A stretch of DNA of 64,000 nucleotides from Pseudomonas sp. C1C7 (GTDB lineage: Bacteria > Pseudomonadota > Gammaproteobacteria > Pseudomonadales > Pseudomonadaceae): assembly GCF_013359595.1 (NCBI RefSeq), contig NZ_JABFMP010000003.1, positions 186,001 to 250,000 on the forward strand, given 5' to 3'. Within the stretch, counting starts at the first letter, position 1, and each line of letters starts with the position of its first letter. The notes beneath the pieces were generated by a model. The model was not told the DNA's origin, did not search any database, and was given only the letters and a program-made list of their open reading frames with translations. Positions 35,320 through 44,770 of the stretch are shown in pieces. The translations under genes and the position numbers were made by a program.

Positions 35320-36666
35320 ATGGAATCAGCCACGGAACATAAGGGCCGTATTCTTCTGGTGGATGATGAGTCCGCCATCCTGCGTACTTTCCGTTATTGC
35401 CTTGAAGACGAAGGCTACAGCGTGGCTACCGCCAACAGCGCCGCGCAGGCCGACGTGCTGCTGCAGCGTCAGGTCTTCGATCTGTGTTTCCTCGATCTGC
35501 GGCTGGGTGAGGACAACGGCCTCGATGTGCTGGCGCAGATGCGTATCCAGGCGCCGTGGATGCGCGTGGTGATCGTCACCGCGCACTCGGCGGTGGACAC
35601 CGCTGTCGACGCCATTCAGGCCGGTGCCGCCGATTATCTGGTCAAACCCTGCAGCCCGGATCAACTGCGGCTGGCCACCGCCAAACAACTGGAAGTGCGA
35701 CAGCTGTCGGCGCGCCTGGAAGCGCTGGAAGGCGAGGTGCGCAAAGCCAAGGACGGTCTGGACTCCCACAGCCCGGCGATGAAAGTGGTGCTGGAAACCG
35801 CCCGCCAGGTCGCCAACACTGACGCCAACATTCTTATCCTCGGCGAGTCGGGCACCGGTAAAGGCGAACTGTCCCAGGCTATTCACGGGTGGAGCAAACG
35901 CGCGAAGAAGTCCTGCATCACCATCAACTGCCCGTCACTGACCGCCGAACTGATGGAAAGCGAACTGTTCGGCCATAGCCGCGGCGCGTTCACCGGGGCC
36001 AGCGAAAGCACCCTCGGACGCGTCAATCAGGCCGATGGTGGCACGCTGTTTCTCGACGAGATCGGCGACTTTCCCCTGGTTCTGCAACCCAAGTTGCTGC
36101 GATTCATCCAGGACAAGGAATACGAGCGGGTCGGTGACCCGGTCACCCGCCGTGCCGACGTGCGCATCCTCGCGGCCACCAACCAGAACCTTGAAGACAT
36201 GGTCCGCGACGGCCGTTTCCGTGAAGACCTGCTCTATCGCCTGAACGTTATTACCCTGCACCTGCCACCACTGCGCGAGCGCCGCGAGGACATCCTGAAC
36301 CTTGCCGACCGCTTCCTGGCGCGCTTCGTCAAAGAGTACGCACGCCCGGCCCGGGGCTTCAGCGAAGAGGCCCGCGAAGCGCTGTTGGGTTATCGCTGGC
36401 CCGGGAACATCCGTGAGCTGCGCAACGTGGTGGAGCGCGCAAGCATCATCTGCGCGCAGGAGAAGGTTGAGGTCAGCCACCTGGGAATGGCGGAAACGCC
36501 GGTCAACAACGCACCGCGCATCGGCGCTGCCCTGAGTCTGGATGAACTGGAAAAAGCCCACATCGGTGCGGTCCTCGCCACCGCCGGTACGCTGGATCAG
36601 GCAGCCAAGACGTTAGGCATCGATGCATCGACGCTGTACCGCAAACGCAAACAGTACAACTTGTGA
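35320..36666 (+). CDS. algB: NtrC-family response regulator AlgB
   Basis: Response regulator of the KinB-AlgB pair, which controls alginate and virulence functions in Pseudomonas. The 448 residues hold a receiver domain with phospho-acceptor Asp59 ([11 protein letters not shown]). An AAA+ sigma-54-interaction domain follows with Walker [10 protein letters not shown], the GAFTGA loop and [11 protein letters not shown] Fis-type helix-turn-helix ends the protein ([20 protein letters not shown]). The frame is open 37 codons upstream, but ATG 35320 has the AAGGAG site and the expected length (449 in P. aeruginosa). kinB begins 10 bp after the stop. Confidence 0.96.
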   Translation: MESATEHKGRILLVDDESAILRTFRYCLEDEGYSVATANSAAQADVLLQRQVFDLCFLDLRLGEDNGLDVLAQMRIQAPWMRVVIVTAHSAVDTAVDAIQAGAADYLVKPCSPDQLRLATAKQLEVRQLSARLEALEGEVRKAKDGLDSHSPAMKVVLETARQVANTDANILILGESGTGKGELSQAIHGWSKRAKKSCITINCPSLTAELMESELFGHSRGAFTGASESTLGRVNQADGGTLFLDEIGDFPLVLQPKLLRFIQDKEYERVGDPVTRRADVRILAATNQNLEDMVRDGRFREDLLYRLNVITLHLPPLRERREDILNLADRFLARFVKEYARPARGFSEEAREALLGYRWPGNIRELRNVVERASIICAQEKVEVSHLGMAETPVNNAPRIGAALSLDELEKAHIGAVLATAGTLDQAAKTLGIDASTLYRKRKQYNL

Positions 36667-36676
36667 GACGCCGCCA

Positions 36677-38467
36677 ATGAAACTGGCGATGAAGTTGCGG
36701 ACCCGGCTGTTCTTGAGCATTTCCGCGCTGATCACCGTCGCGCTGCTCGGCCTGCTGCTCGGGCTGGTCAGCGTGATGCAGATGGCCGGGACCCAGGAAG
36801 CGCTGGTGCGCAACAACTTCGTCACCCTGGATATCGGCCTCAAGCTGCGCCAGACGCTGGGCGATCAGCTGCTCGTGATGCTCAGCGAGAAACCAGACTC
36901 AGGGGCTTTCGAGGCGTCCAAACAGCAATATTTGAAGTTGCTGGAAGAAGGCATTGCCCAGGAGCCGGAGAACGAGGGCAGCGCAAACGGGTTCCAGAAA
37001 GCCAAGGCGGACTACCTGAGTTTCATCAAGGCGTACGAAGCCTCGCCTGATCCCACTCAGGTGCTCAACAGCAACGACGAACTCACCGAACGATTCAACG
37101 CCTTGCGCAATGGCCTGATTGCCGAGCACAAGCGTGCCCTGGACAGCATCAGCGATACCGAGCGCCAGGCTCGCGAGCGGGCCTTGTTGATCGCCGGCCT
37201 GCTGGGGCTGGTCGGGTTGGCGGTGTTGATCATCGGTTTCGCCACCGCCCATGCCATCGCCCGGCGTTTCGGCGGGCCCATCGAGGCGCTGGCGCGGGCC
37301 GCGGACGATATCGGACAGGGCAATTTCGACGTCACGCTGCCGGTGTCCTCGGCATCTGAACTGAACCAGCTGACTCGCCGCTTCGGGATCATGGCCGAGG
37401 CGTTGCGTGAGCATCAGGCCACCAATGTCGATGAACTGCTGGCCGGCCAGCAGCGCTTGCAGGCGGTGCTGGACAGCATCGACGACGGCTTGCTAATGAT
37501 CGATCGCCAGGGGCGTCTGGAGCACCTCAACCCGGTGGCCCAGCGCCAGTTGGGCTGGGAGGCCGACCGGGTAGGGCAGGCGCTGGATGTGGCCCTGCAA
37601 CGTCCCGAACTCGATGAGCAACTGCAGATGGTGCTGCGTGGCGGCACCCTGGAGCGTCCGCCGGAGGACCTGAGCATTGAGGTCGACGGCGAAACCCGAG
37701 TGCTGACCTTCAGCCTGACGCCTGTGGTTCATACCCAAGGCCAGGTTCTCGGCGCAGTGATGGTGCTGCATGACGTCACCGAGCAGCGTGCCTTCGAACG
37801 GGTGCGTAGCGAGTTCGTGCTGCGCGCTTCCCACGAGTTGCGCACGCCGGTCACCGGCATGCACATGGCGTTCGGCCTGTTCCGCGAGCGCGCGCGCTTC
37901 GATCCGGACTCCCGCGAAGCCGATCTGCTGGATACCGTGAACGAAGAAATGCAGCGCCTGATGCAATTGATTAACGACCTGCTGAATTTCTCGCGCTACC
38001 AGAACGGTCTGCAGAAGCTCAGCCTCGCGCCGTGCTCCATCGACGATTTGCTGGAGCAGGCGCAGACACGCTTCACCGATGACGCCGAGCTCAAGGGCAT
38101 CGAGTTGCTGGTGGAGGTGCAGGGCCCGCTGCCGCGTCTGCAGGCCGATCAGCCACAACTGGACCGAGTGCTCGATAACCTGATCGACAACGCCCTGCGC
38201 CATACCGCCGCCGGCGGCCTGATCCGCTTGCAGGCACGGCGCCATGGCGATCGGGTGATCATCAGCGTTGAAGATAACGGCGAGGGCATTGCCTACGGGC
38301 AGCAGGGAAGGATCTTCGAGCCCTTCGTGCAGGTCGGCCGCAAGAAAGGCGGAGCTGGGCTCGGCCTGGCGTTGTGCAAGGAAATCGTGCAGTTGCACGG
38401 CGGGCGGATGGGGGTTTATTCGCGGCCGGGGCAGGGCACGCAGTTCTACATGGCGCTGACCGTCTAG
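36677..38467 (+). CDS. kinB: Sensor histidine kinase/phosphatase KinB
   Basis: Inner-membrane sensor partner of AlgB. The 596 residues give TM1 (about 11-34), a periplasmic four-helix sensor domain (about 35-167) and TM2 (168-190). A HAMP domain (191-245), a PAS domain (about 255-370) and HisKA follow, with His386 in RASHELRTPVTG. The proline just after the H-box is the residue tied to phosphatase activity in P. aeruginosa. The HATPase domain has NLIDNALRHTA, DNGEGI and GAGLGLALCKEIV. It forms an operon with algB and converges on the EAL gene with 6 bp between stops. Confidence 0.96.
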   Translation: MKLAMKLRTRLFLSISALITVALLGLLLGLVSVMQMAGTQEALVRNNFVTLDIGLKLRQTLGDQLLVMLSEKPDSGAFEASKQQYLKLLEEGIAQEPENEGSANGFQKAKADYLSFIKAYEASPDPTQVLNSNDELTERFNALRNGLIAEHKRALDSISDTERQARERALLIAGLLGLVGLAVLIIGFATAHAIARRFGGPIEALARAADDIGQGNFDVTLPVSSASELNQLTRRFGIMAEALREHQATNVDELLAGQQRLQAVLDSIDDGLLMIDRQGRLEHLNPVAQRQLGWEADRVGQALDVALQRPELDEQLQMVLRGGTLERPPEDLSIEVDGETRVLTFSLTPVVHTQGQVLGAVMVLHDVTEQRAFERVRSEFVLRASHELRTPVTGMHMAFGLFRERARFDPDSREADLLDTVNEEMQRLMQLINDLLNFSRYQNGLQKLSLAPCSIDDLLEQAQTRFTDDAELKGIELLVEVQGPLPRLQADQPQLDRVLDNLIDNALRHTAAGGLIRLQARRHGDRVIISVEDNGEGIAYGQQGRIFEPFVQVGRKKGGAGLGLALCKEIVQLHGGRMGVYSRPGQGTQFYMALTV

Positions 38468-38473
38468 CCCGTC

Positions 38474-40087
38474 TTACGCCTCATCATCCAGACGCCGGCT
38501 GGCAAACCGGCGGCCACGGGTAATCAGTTCGATGAACTGCACGGCGCTCAAGGCGTGGGCGAACAGCCAGCCCTGACCGAACTTCACCCCTTCACTGCTC
38601 AGCAGTTCTGCCTGGGCTTCATGCTCGATGCCTTCGGCGATCACCTTCAAATGCAGCGACTGCGCCATATGAATGATGTGCGGGGCGACACCGCTGCTGG
38701 CTGCGTCATGACCCAGCGCATCGATGAAAGCCTTGTCGATCTTCAGGCAATCCACCGGCAGGGTCTGCAGATAGGCGAGGCTGCAATAGCCGGTGCCGAA
38801 GTCGTCGATCAGCACCTGATGCCCGACGTCGCGAAGCGCTTGCAGGTTTTCCCGGGCCACCACCACGTCGATCAGCCCGCGCTCGGTGACCTCGAAGGCG
38901 ATTTGCCGGGCGGCGACCCGGTGCAGGGTCAGCAAGCGCGCCATGACCTGGCCGATGCGCGGCACCATCACGTCGCACGCGGCGAGGTTGACCGAGATAT
39001 ACAGCTGCGGATTGGCCCGCAACAGCTGCCCCAGTTGCTCCAGCAGGCGTTGCAGGACGAAGTCGGTCATCTGCCGGATCTGTCCGGTGTTCTCCGCCAT
39101 CGGGATGAACAGGTCGGGACTGGTCAGGGTGCCGTCCGGTCGTCGCCAGCGCAGCAAGGCTTCGGCGCCGACGCAGTTGCGGCTGTCGAGGTCGAAGATC
39201 GGTTGGTACAGGACCTGCAATTCGCCGCGGCGAATGGCGCCGGTCAGCTCTGCATCCAGGGACTGGCGCTGACGCACCAGCAGGAACACCAGGAACCCCA
39301 CGCAGAAGGACAGGCTCAGGCACACCGGCAGCAGCCACCACCACATCGGCGGAATGTGGGTGCCGCCGCGCGGGCTGATCAACACCAGCTGGTATTCCGG
39401 GTTGTCGGTGGGCATGCGATAGATCAGGCGTTTCTGCGTGACTTGCAGGGCGTCCCGACTCTTCGGTGGCCAGTGCTCCGACGGCGGCCATGCCTGCGAG
39501 GCGCCCAGCACGGGAATCGCCCGGGTGCCACGGTCGAGCACCACCAGCAGGCTGCTGCCGGGTGACAAGTCCACCATGTCGGTCAAATGTCCACGGGACG
39601 TGGCGACCCGGAAATTGCCGCGCCCGAGCATCAGGGCGGCGCGGTTTTCATCGGGTTCCAGGGTGGTGTTCAGCCAGTAGCTGTAGGTGGGGCCCTTGAT
39701 GTCGGGAGGGCGTATCAGCGACAACCCTTCCTGACGCGGTCGGTTGGAGCAGATGCGCGAGGAGTCCATGTACGCGGCTTCGTAGACGAAGCGGTAGTTG
39801 AAGGTGACCTGCTGCAGGGTCGCGATCATCTCGTCATCGCAACCACGCAATGGCTGGGCTTCCAGGTCGTCGAGGCTTTCGCGCAATTGCCCGAACAGTT
39901 GCTCCAGGCGGGCGAGGAAGCGCTCGCCCTGGGCGTTCATTTCCTGGCTTTCATTCTGCTGGATCTGGTGCAGGGCGATGAAGAAACTGCCCGCCATCAA
40001 TAGGGTTGCGCTCAGGACAGCCGCCATCATCGCCAGAAACCAGGGGCGATAGAACCAACTACGTAATGTCTCTCTGGCAGCAGGCAT
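38474..40087 (-). CDS. CSS-motif EAL cyclic-di-GMP phosphodiesterase
   Basis: A 537-residue inner-membrane phosphodiesterase. TM1 (about 17-38) and TM2 (about 247-270) bracket a periplasmic CSS-type redox-sensing domain with cysteines in LRGCDDEM and SRICSNRP; the motif is CSN rather than CSS. The EAL domain spans about 285-525 and keeps the catalytic set: GAEALLRW, the EVTERG glutamate, DDFGTGY and CLKIDKAFI. It is therefore expected to hydrolyse c-di-GMP when the periplasmic disulfide state allows. The nearby dsbA (4 kb away) could act on this disulfide. It converges on kinB. Confidence 0.93.
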   Translation of the reverse strand: MPAARETLRSWFYRPWFLAMMAAVLSATLLMAGSFFIALHQIQQNESQEMNAQGERFLARLEQLFGQLRESLDDLEAQPLRGCDDEMIATLQQVTFNYRFVYEAAYMDSSRICSNRPRQEGLSLIRPPDIKGPTYSYWLNTTLEPDENRAALMLGRGNFRVATSRGHLTDMVDLSPGSSLLVVLDRGTRAIPVLGASQAWPPSEHWPPKSRDALQVTQKRLIYRMPTDNPEYQLVLISPRGGTHIPPMWWWLLPVCLSLSFCVGFLVFLLVRQRQSLDAELTGAIRRGELQVLYQPIFDLDSRNCVGAEALLRWRRPDGTLTSPDLFIPMAENTGQIRQMTDFVLQRLLEQLGQLLRANPQLYISVNLAACDVMVPRIGQVMARLLTLHRVAARQIAFEVTERGLIDVVVARENLQALRDVGHQVLIDDFGTGYCSLAYLQTLPVDCLKIDKAFIDALGHDAASSGVAPHIIHMAQSLHLKVIAEGIEHEAQAELLSSEGVKFGQGWLFAHALSAVQFIELITRGRRFASRRLDDEA

Positions 40088-40168
40088 CGTGGAATATCCG
40101 GCGAATTACCAATGAGTTATAGCTGCAGATTTGACATGGCGCGCTGACCGTCGGGCGGCCGTCGCTAT

Positions 40169-40951
40169 TTATTTTGTCTGATTCAACACCAGCAGCATGG
40201 CCGCTGTTTGCGCATCCGGCGTGCCGTCGAAGCGCGATGGCCGGAAATGCATCTGGAACGCTGCGATCACGTGGCGTGTGGCGACATCGAGTTCGCCGGT
40301 CTGCGCAATCTCGTAACCGAAGCGGGCCAGCTGCGCCTGATACCAACTGATGCTCGGCGGCTGCGCTTCAAATTGTAGCTGCTGGCGCGCCACTGCCTGC
40401 TCGTTGGGCCAGATGCCGAAACCCGCCGCCGCCAGACGCTTCCACGGAAACAGCGGTCCGGGATCGAGTTTGCGCAAGGGCGCGATGTCGCTGTGGCCGA
40501 TGATGCTGCGCGGGCTGATGGGGTAGCGGGAAGTGATGTCCTTGAGCAGGACGATCAAGGATTCCACCTGCGCTTCGCTGTAGGGATACCAGAGGCGCCC
40601 GGTGGGGGTGTCCTTGAAACCCGGATTGACGATTTCGATGCCGATGGAGCTCGAGTTCAGCCAGGTCCGGCCTTGCCACTGGCTTTCTCCGGCGTGCCAG
40701 GCGCGCTGGTTTTCGTCCATCAGTTTGAAGATGGTCGCCTTCTTGTCGTCGCCGATCAGGTAATGACTACTGACTTCGCCATGGGTCAGCAATTGCAGCG
40801 AACGTTCCTGGGAGGCGGAGGTGTAATGCAGCACCACGAACTGGATACGACTGTCGTGATTGGCGGAAGGGTGACTGGTGTCGTAGCGAGGGCCGCTGGC
40901 GCAACCGGCCAGAAGCAGCAGTGACAGGATGATGAACGCGGAAAATTTCAT
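40169..40951 (-). CDS. Lipoprotein N-acetylmuramoyl-L-alanine amidase (AmpDh2/AmiD type)
   Basis: Periplasmic amidase that cleaves the peptide from N-acetylmuramic acid, involved in wall recycling and beta-lactamase control. The 260 residues start with a lipoprotein signal (MKFSAFIILSLLLLAGCAS, Cys17). The amidase_2 domain has zinc-site histidines in FVVLHYTSAS, the AWHAGES loop and IIGHSDIAP. A peptidoglycan-binding domain is at the C terminus (about 195-255). ATG 40951 is chosen over an open frame 22 codons longer because it gives the lipobox. The position next to kinB matches ampDh2 in P. aeruginosa. Confidence 0.9.
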   Translation of the reverse strand: MKFSAFIILSLLLLAGCASGPRYDTSHPSANHDSRIQFVVLHYTSASQERSLQLLTHGEVSSHYLIGDDKKATIFKLMDENQRAWHAGESQWQGRTWLNSSSIGIEIVNPGFKDTPTGRLWYPYSEAQVESLIVLLKDITSRYPISPRSIIGHSDIAPLRKLDPGPLFPWKRLAAAGFGIWPNEQAVARQQLQFEAQPPSISWYQAQLARFGYEIAQTGELDVATRHVIAAFQMHFRPSRFDGTPDAQTAAMLLVLNQTK

Positions 40952-41050
40952 GGCTGGGCAATACACGCAAGGCAGTAATGCAACAGTGTAACGTACTGCC
41001 TTGCGTGCGGCGGGCATTCACAAAGTTTTAAACATATGCGGCGCTGCGCC

Positions 41051-43039
41051 TCAGCCCAGCTCCACGCGATTGCGTCCGGCATTTTTCGCGCGGTACAGCG
41101 CCTGATCGGCTCTCTTGAGCACCAGATCGCTGCTTTCTCCGGATCTGAACGCCGTCAGCCCCATGGAAATGGTGACGGTGACCGGCTCGCCCTTGAAGTG
41201 AAAAGGGCAGGCTTCAATCGACGCGCGCAGCTGTTCCAGCAATTTCATCCCCGCCGCTGGCACCGTCGACGGCATCAGCAGAACAAATTCCTCACCGCCA
41301 AACCGGGCAATGAAATCTGTCCCGCGCAGGCGCTTGCGCAGTACCGTGGCGATGATTTTCAGCACTTTGTCGCCGGCCAGGTGACCGTAGTTGTCGTTGA
41401 TGCGCTTGAAGTGATCGAGGTCGAGCATCGCCAGCATCAAGGTGTTGCCGTGTTGTTGCCACTGGCCGATTTCATGCTCCAGTCGCTCGCTCCAGGCTGC
41501 ACGGTTGGGCAGGCCGGTGAGCGGGTCGATCAAGGCTTTCTGGCGCTGTTCTTCCAGATGCTCACGCAAGCCCAGGGCTTCCTGTTCCATGTGCGCCACC
41601 CGTTCGGCCAGGCCATTGAGGCGGGCCGCGACTTCCTGCTCGCGCTCGTTGCGCTGCTGGCGATGACGATCCATGGTGCCGAGCAAGCCTTCCAGATGGT
41701 TTTCCAGCACCACCTTGAGATCTTCCAGGTTGGACGCTTCATGCATGCTGCTCTGCATGCCGTCGACTTGCTCGCGAATCTGCGTGTCCATGGCCTGGGC
41801 GGCGGAGCGGTTGTCGGCATGGCCGGCGCTGGCGGCTTGCAGATTGCTCTGGAACGACTCGAGGCGTTCGTTCAGATGTTGCAGGTACGTTTCGAATTCG
41901 TGCTGGCCGCTGCCCGCGATCGCCAGCATCAAGGTGGCCAGATCGTCGAGGATCGGTAGCAGTTCATACCAGTTCAGGCCGTTTTGCAGGCGGTAGCGCA
42001 TCGACTCCGCCTGCGGGCGATGGCGCTCGGGGATCGCCAGGTCGTCGAGCAGGCCCAGCAATGTCTCTTCGATGTGCTTGGCCACCGAGCTGTAGGACGG
42101 CTCGGGGGAATCGGGCAGGGCATAGAGCACGTCAGGCGCGGGCGGTTGGTCGGGCTCCTCGGCAGTCGGCTCGGCGGTGGACTCGGTGTGCGAAGTATCG
42201 GCGGGCTCGGCGTGAGTCAGCTCGTCGGGGTTGATGGCCGGTTCGATCGGGGCCGCGGGGGCTTCGATGACGGCTTCTGCGACTTCGGGCTCATCTGTCC
42301 GGGGTTGTGTTTCCGGCAATGGAGCATGCTCTGGCTGTACTTCTGTCGGTTCGATGACCGGCGCAGCTGGTGCGCTTTGTGGTTCGACAACCGCGTCGGC
42401 GGCTTCCCGGGTTTCGAAGTGCAACTCGACCTCAACCGGCGCGCGTGAGGTTTCCACCGGATGGGCTGCAGGCTGCTCGGCGCCTGGAGTGGTTTGCGGC
42501 GCTGCTTCGTCGGCTTCACGGTGACCGAACAGTCGCTGCAGCAGGCTGGGGCGGTCGGGCTCCGGTGTCGCTTCCAGCTGACTCAGGGCCTTGCCCTGCA
42601 GGCTGCTCAGCTCACTGAGCAGCAACGGCATCTCGCGCGCCTGGCTGACCCGGTTATCCAGCTGTTTGGCGAAGTTCTTCAGCGGGCGGCTGACATCCCG
42701 AGGCAGGGGCAGGGTTTGCAGCTGGGTGACCAGCGCGGTCAGGGCGGCGCTGGTCTGGTTGATCCGGGTTTCCCGGCGCTGCTCGGAGTCGAGCACGGCT
42801 TTTTCCAGGCGCGGAATCAGGGCGGCAAGGCCCGCGTCCATGTCGTCGGTGCGCACGACTTCGCGCATTTCCTTCATGCATTGATCGACGGCGCGGTCGG
42901 TGCCTTCGGCTGCCAGCGTGCTGCGCACCAGTCCACGGCGCAGCAAGTCGAGGCGGGCATCCCAGCGACGTTCGAGCTTTTCCTGTTGTTCGATGCTTTT
43001 GAGGTATTTCTCTTTCCAGCGCTGGGCGTCGTCGCTCAT
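41051..43039 (-). CDS. GGDEF diguanylate cyclase (DgcH-like)
   Basis: A 662-residue cytoplasmic protein with a C-terminal GGDEF domain (about 495-660) carrying the active-site motif GGEEF (ARFGGEEFVLLMPS). DPLTGLPNRAAWSERLEHEI is at the domain start. The first 160 residues are helical. Residues of about 185-310 form a long Pro/Ala/Glu-rich, probably disordered linker, followed by a helical region with coiled-coil character up to the cyclase. No membrane segment or I-site RxxD could be fixed with certainty. It corresponds in position to DgcH of P. aeruginosa. The ATG overlaps the stop of the upstream nuclease-like gene. Confidence 0.9.
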   Translation of the reverse strand: MSDDAQRWKEKYLKSIEQQEKLERRWDARLDLLRRGLVRSTLAAEGTDRAVDQCMKEMREVVRTDDMDAGLAALIPRLEKAVLDSEQRRETRINQTSAALTALVTQLQTLPLPRDVSRPLKNFAKQLDNRVSQAREMPLLLSELSSLQGKALSQLEATPEPDRPSLLQRLFGHREADEAAPQTTPGAEQPAAHPVETSRAPVEVELHFETREAADAVVEPQSAPAAPVIEPTEVQPEHAPLPETQPRTDEPEVAEAVIEAPAAPIEPAINPDELTHAEPADTSHTESTAEPTAEEPDQPPAPDVLYALPDSPEPSYSSVAKHIEETLLGLLDDLAIPERHRPQAESMRYRLQNGLNWYELLPILDDLATLMLAIAGSGQHEFETYLQHLNERLESFQSNLQAASAGHADNRSAAQAMDTQIREQVDGMQSSMHEASNLEDLKVVLENHLEGLLGTMDRHRQQRNEREQEVAARLNGLAERVAHMEQEALGLREHLEEQRQKALIDPLTGLPNRAAWSERLEHEIGQWQQHGNTLMLAMLDLDHFKRINDNYGHLAGDKVLKIIATVLRKRLRGTDFIARFGGEEFVLLMPSTVPAAGMKLLEQLRASIEACPFHFKGEPVTVTISMGLTAFRSGESSDLVLKRADQALYRAKNAGRNRVELG

Positions 43040-43914
43040 TCAGGGGTTCCGCGAAGGGTAGGACTCAACGCGGGCAATGCATCGGCCGTGAGCGAACCCG
43101 GCAGACGAATCTCTACCGCGACCGGCAGGTGATCGGAAATGGGTTGGGCCAGCACCTCGACCTTTTCCAGCGTCAGGCTCGGGCTCAATAGAATGTGGTC
43201 CAGACAGCGTTGCGGGCGCCAGCTGGGGAATGTCGCTTCCAGTTGCGGGGCCAGCAGGCCAAGGTCGCGCAACGGAGAGTTCTGCAGCAGGTCACTGGCG
43301 TGGGTGTTCATGTCGCCCATCAGCACCTGGTGCTTGTAGCCGCCAATCAATTCGCGGATGTAGGCCAGTTGCAGGCTGCGGGTCCGCGCACCGAGCGCCA
43401 GGTGCATCATCACCACCACCATGGCATCCGCACCTTCGCCAAAGCGCACCAGAATCGCTCCGCGACCTTTCGGCCCCGGCAGCGGATGATCCTCAATCGC
43501 CCACGGCCGCAGACGGCTCAGCACGCCATTGCTGTGCTGAGCGAAGCGTCCGAGATTGCGATTGAGTTGCTGATACCAGTAGGGGAAGGCGCCGAGCTGG
43601 GCCAGGTGTTCGACTTGATTGACGTAGCCCGAGCGCAGGCTGCCGCCATCGGCTTCCTGCAGGGCGACCAGATCGAAGTCGCCGAGCAGATTGCCGATTT
43701 TCTGCAGGTTGTCGGCACGCCCGGTGTGCGGCAACAGATGTTGCCAACCCCGGGTCAGGTAATGCCGATAACGTTCGGTGCTGATGCCGACCTGGATATT
43801 GAAACTGAGCAAACGCAGACGGCTGTCTTCGGGAAGGCCCGTCGATTGCAGATGATGTTCGTTGACCCGCGGATCATGCAGGCCAACGCTGCGTTCACTT
43901 CCCCAGCGGCGCAT
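43036..43914 (-). CDS. Endonuclease/exonuclease/phosphatase-family protein
   Basis: A 292-residue EEP-fold hydrolase with the complete catalytic set. The segment LLSFNIQVG supplies the Asn and VALQEADGG the metal Glu. GDMNTHASD supplies Asp/Asn, and SDHLPVAVEI the terminal Asp-His pair. The substrate (nucleic acid or phospholipid/phosphate ester) cannot be told from sequence. There is no clear signal peptide. Its stop overlaps the diguanylate cyclase start by 4 bp, so the two are translationally coupled. dsbA lies 16 bp further downstream in the other direction of the gene run. Confidence 0.87.
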   Translation of the reverse strand: MRRWGSERSVGLHDPRVNEHHLQSTGLPEDSRLRLLSFNIQVGISTERYRHYLTRGWQHLLPHTGRADNLQKIGNLLGDFDLVALQEADGGSLRSGYVNQVEHLAQLGAFPYWYQQLNRNLGRFAQHSNGVLSRLRPWAIEDHPLPGPKGRGAILVRFGEGADAMVVVMMHLALGARTRSLQLAYIRELIGGYKHQVLMGDMNTHASDLLQNSPLRDLGLLAPQLEATFPSWRPQRCLDHILLSPSLTLEKVEVLAQPISDHLPVAVEIRLPGSLTADALPALSPTLRGTPE

Positions 43915-43929
43915 GGTGGGTAAAGCCTT

Positions 43930-44571
43930 TTAGTTGGAGGCCGCCTTGGTGGCTGCTCGCTCTTTGTCGATCAGCTTGTCGGCCAGTTGCAGGGCTTCTT
44001 GAGCGCCGCCGGCGGAACCTACGTCAAAGCGATACTTGCCGTTGACGATAAGGGTCGGGACGCCAGAGATTTCATATTTCTTGGCCAGGTCAGTGGCCTT
44101 GACGATCTGGCCCTTGATGGCGAAAGAGTCGAAGGTGGCCAGGAACTTGTCCTTGTCGACGCCCTGGGTGGCCAGGAAGTCGGCCATGTCATTCTTGTCG
44201 GTCAGCTTCATGTGCTGTTTCTGGATGGCTTCGAACACCGCGGCGTGAACCTTGTGTTCAACACCCATGGCTTCCAGGGTCAGGAACATCTGGCCATGTG
44301 CGTTCCACGGGCCGCCGAACATGGCAGGGATGCGGACGAAGTTGACGTCAGAAGGCAGCTTCTCGACCCAAGGGTTGATCACTGGCTCGAAGGCGTAGCA
44401 GTGCGGGCAGCCATACCAGAACAGCTCCACCACTTCGATCTTGCCTGGAACGGCAACCGGAACCGGATTGCTCAGTTCGACGTAAGGGGCGGCGGGGGTT
44501 TCGGCGGCCTGGGCGGTCATGCCGAACAGGCTGGCAGCGACCAGTGCGGCGCTGATGATCAGATTACGCAT
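43930..44571 (-). CDS. dsbA: Periplasmic thiol:disulfide oxidoreductase DsbA
   Basis: Introduces disulfides into exported proteins; re-oxidised by DsbB. The 213-residue precursor has a Sec signal (MRNLIISAALVAASLFGMTA) ending at AQA. A thioredoxin fold follows with the active site Cys55-Pro-His-Cys58 (FWYGCPHCYAFEP) and the cis-Pro loop GVPTLIV. Length is typical. It is encoded downstream of the c4 gene, separated by a terminator, and ahead of the EEP-diguanylate cyclase pair. Confidence 0.96.
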   Translation of the reverse strand: MRNLIISAALVAASLFGMTAQAAETPAAPYVELSNPVPVAVPGKIEVVELFWYGCPHCYAFEPVINPWVEKLPSDVNFVRIPAMFGGPWNAHGQMFLTLEAMGVEHKVHAAVFEAIQKQHMKLTDKNDMADFLATQGVDKDKFLATFDSFAIKGQIVKATDLAKKYEISGVPTLIVNGKYRFDVGSAGGAQEALQLADKLIDKERAATKAASN

Positions 44572-44665
44572 GCTTTACTCCTGAGCAAATTTTATCGCCT
44601 CGCGCGACCTGTTTTCAGACAGGTCTGAGCGGGGCCGAGTTCTGTAGTGTAACGGCAGCGGCCAC

Positions 44666-44694
44666 AAAAAAGGGCGGCCAAAGCCACCCTTTTT
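44666..44694 (-). terminator. Intrinsic terminator between cytochrome c4 gene and dsbA
   Basis: AAGGGTGGC and GCCGCCCTT (minus strand) form a 9-bp stem with one G-U-type position, a 4-base loop and a TTTTTT run. The plus strand also ends in TTTTT. It ends the cytochrome transcript before dsbA. Confidence 0.8.
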
Positions 44695-44770
44695 ATACTT
44701 GCCACCACGGATTAATCGAGCGTTAACGTGGCAGTACTACGTGCCTGATGCAACGCCCGATTCGCCAGTC

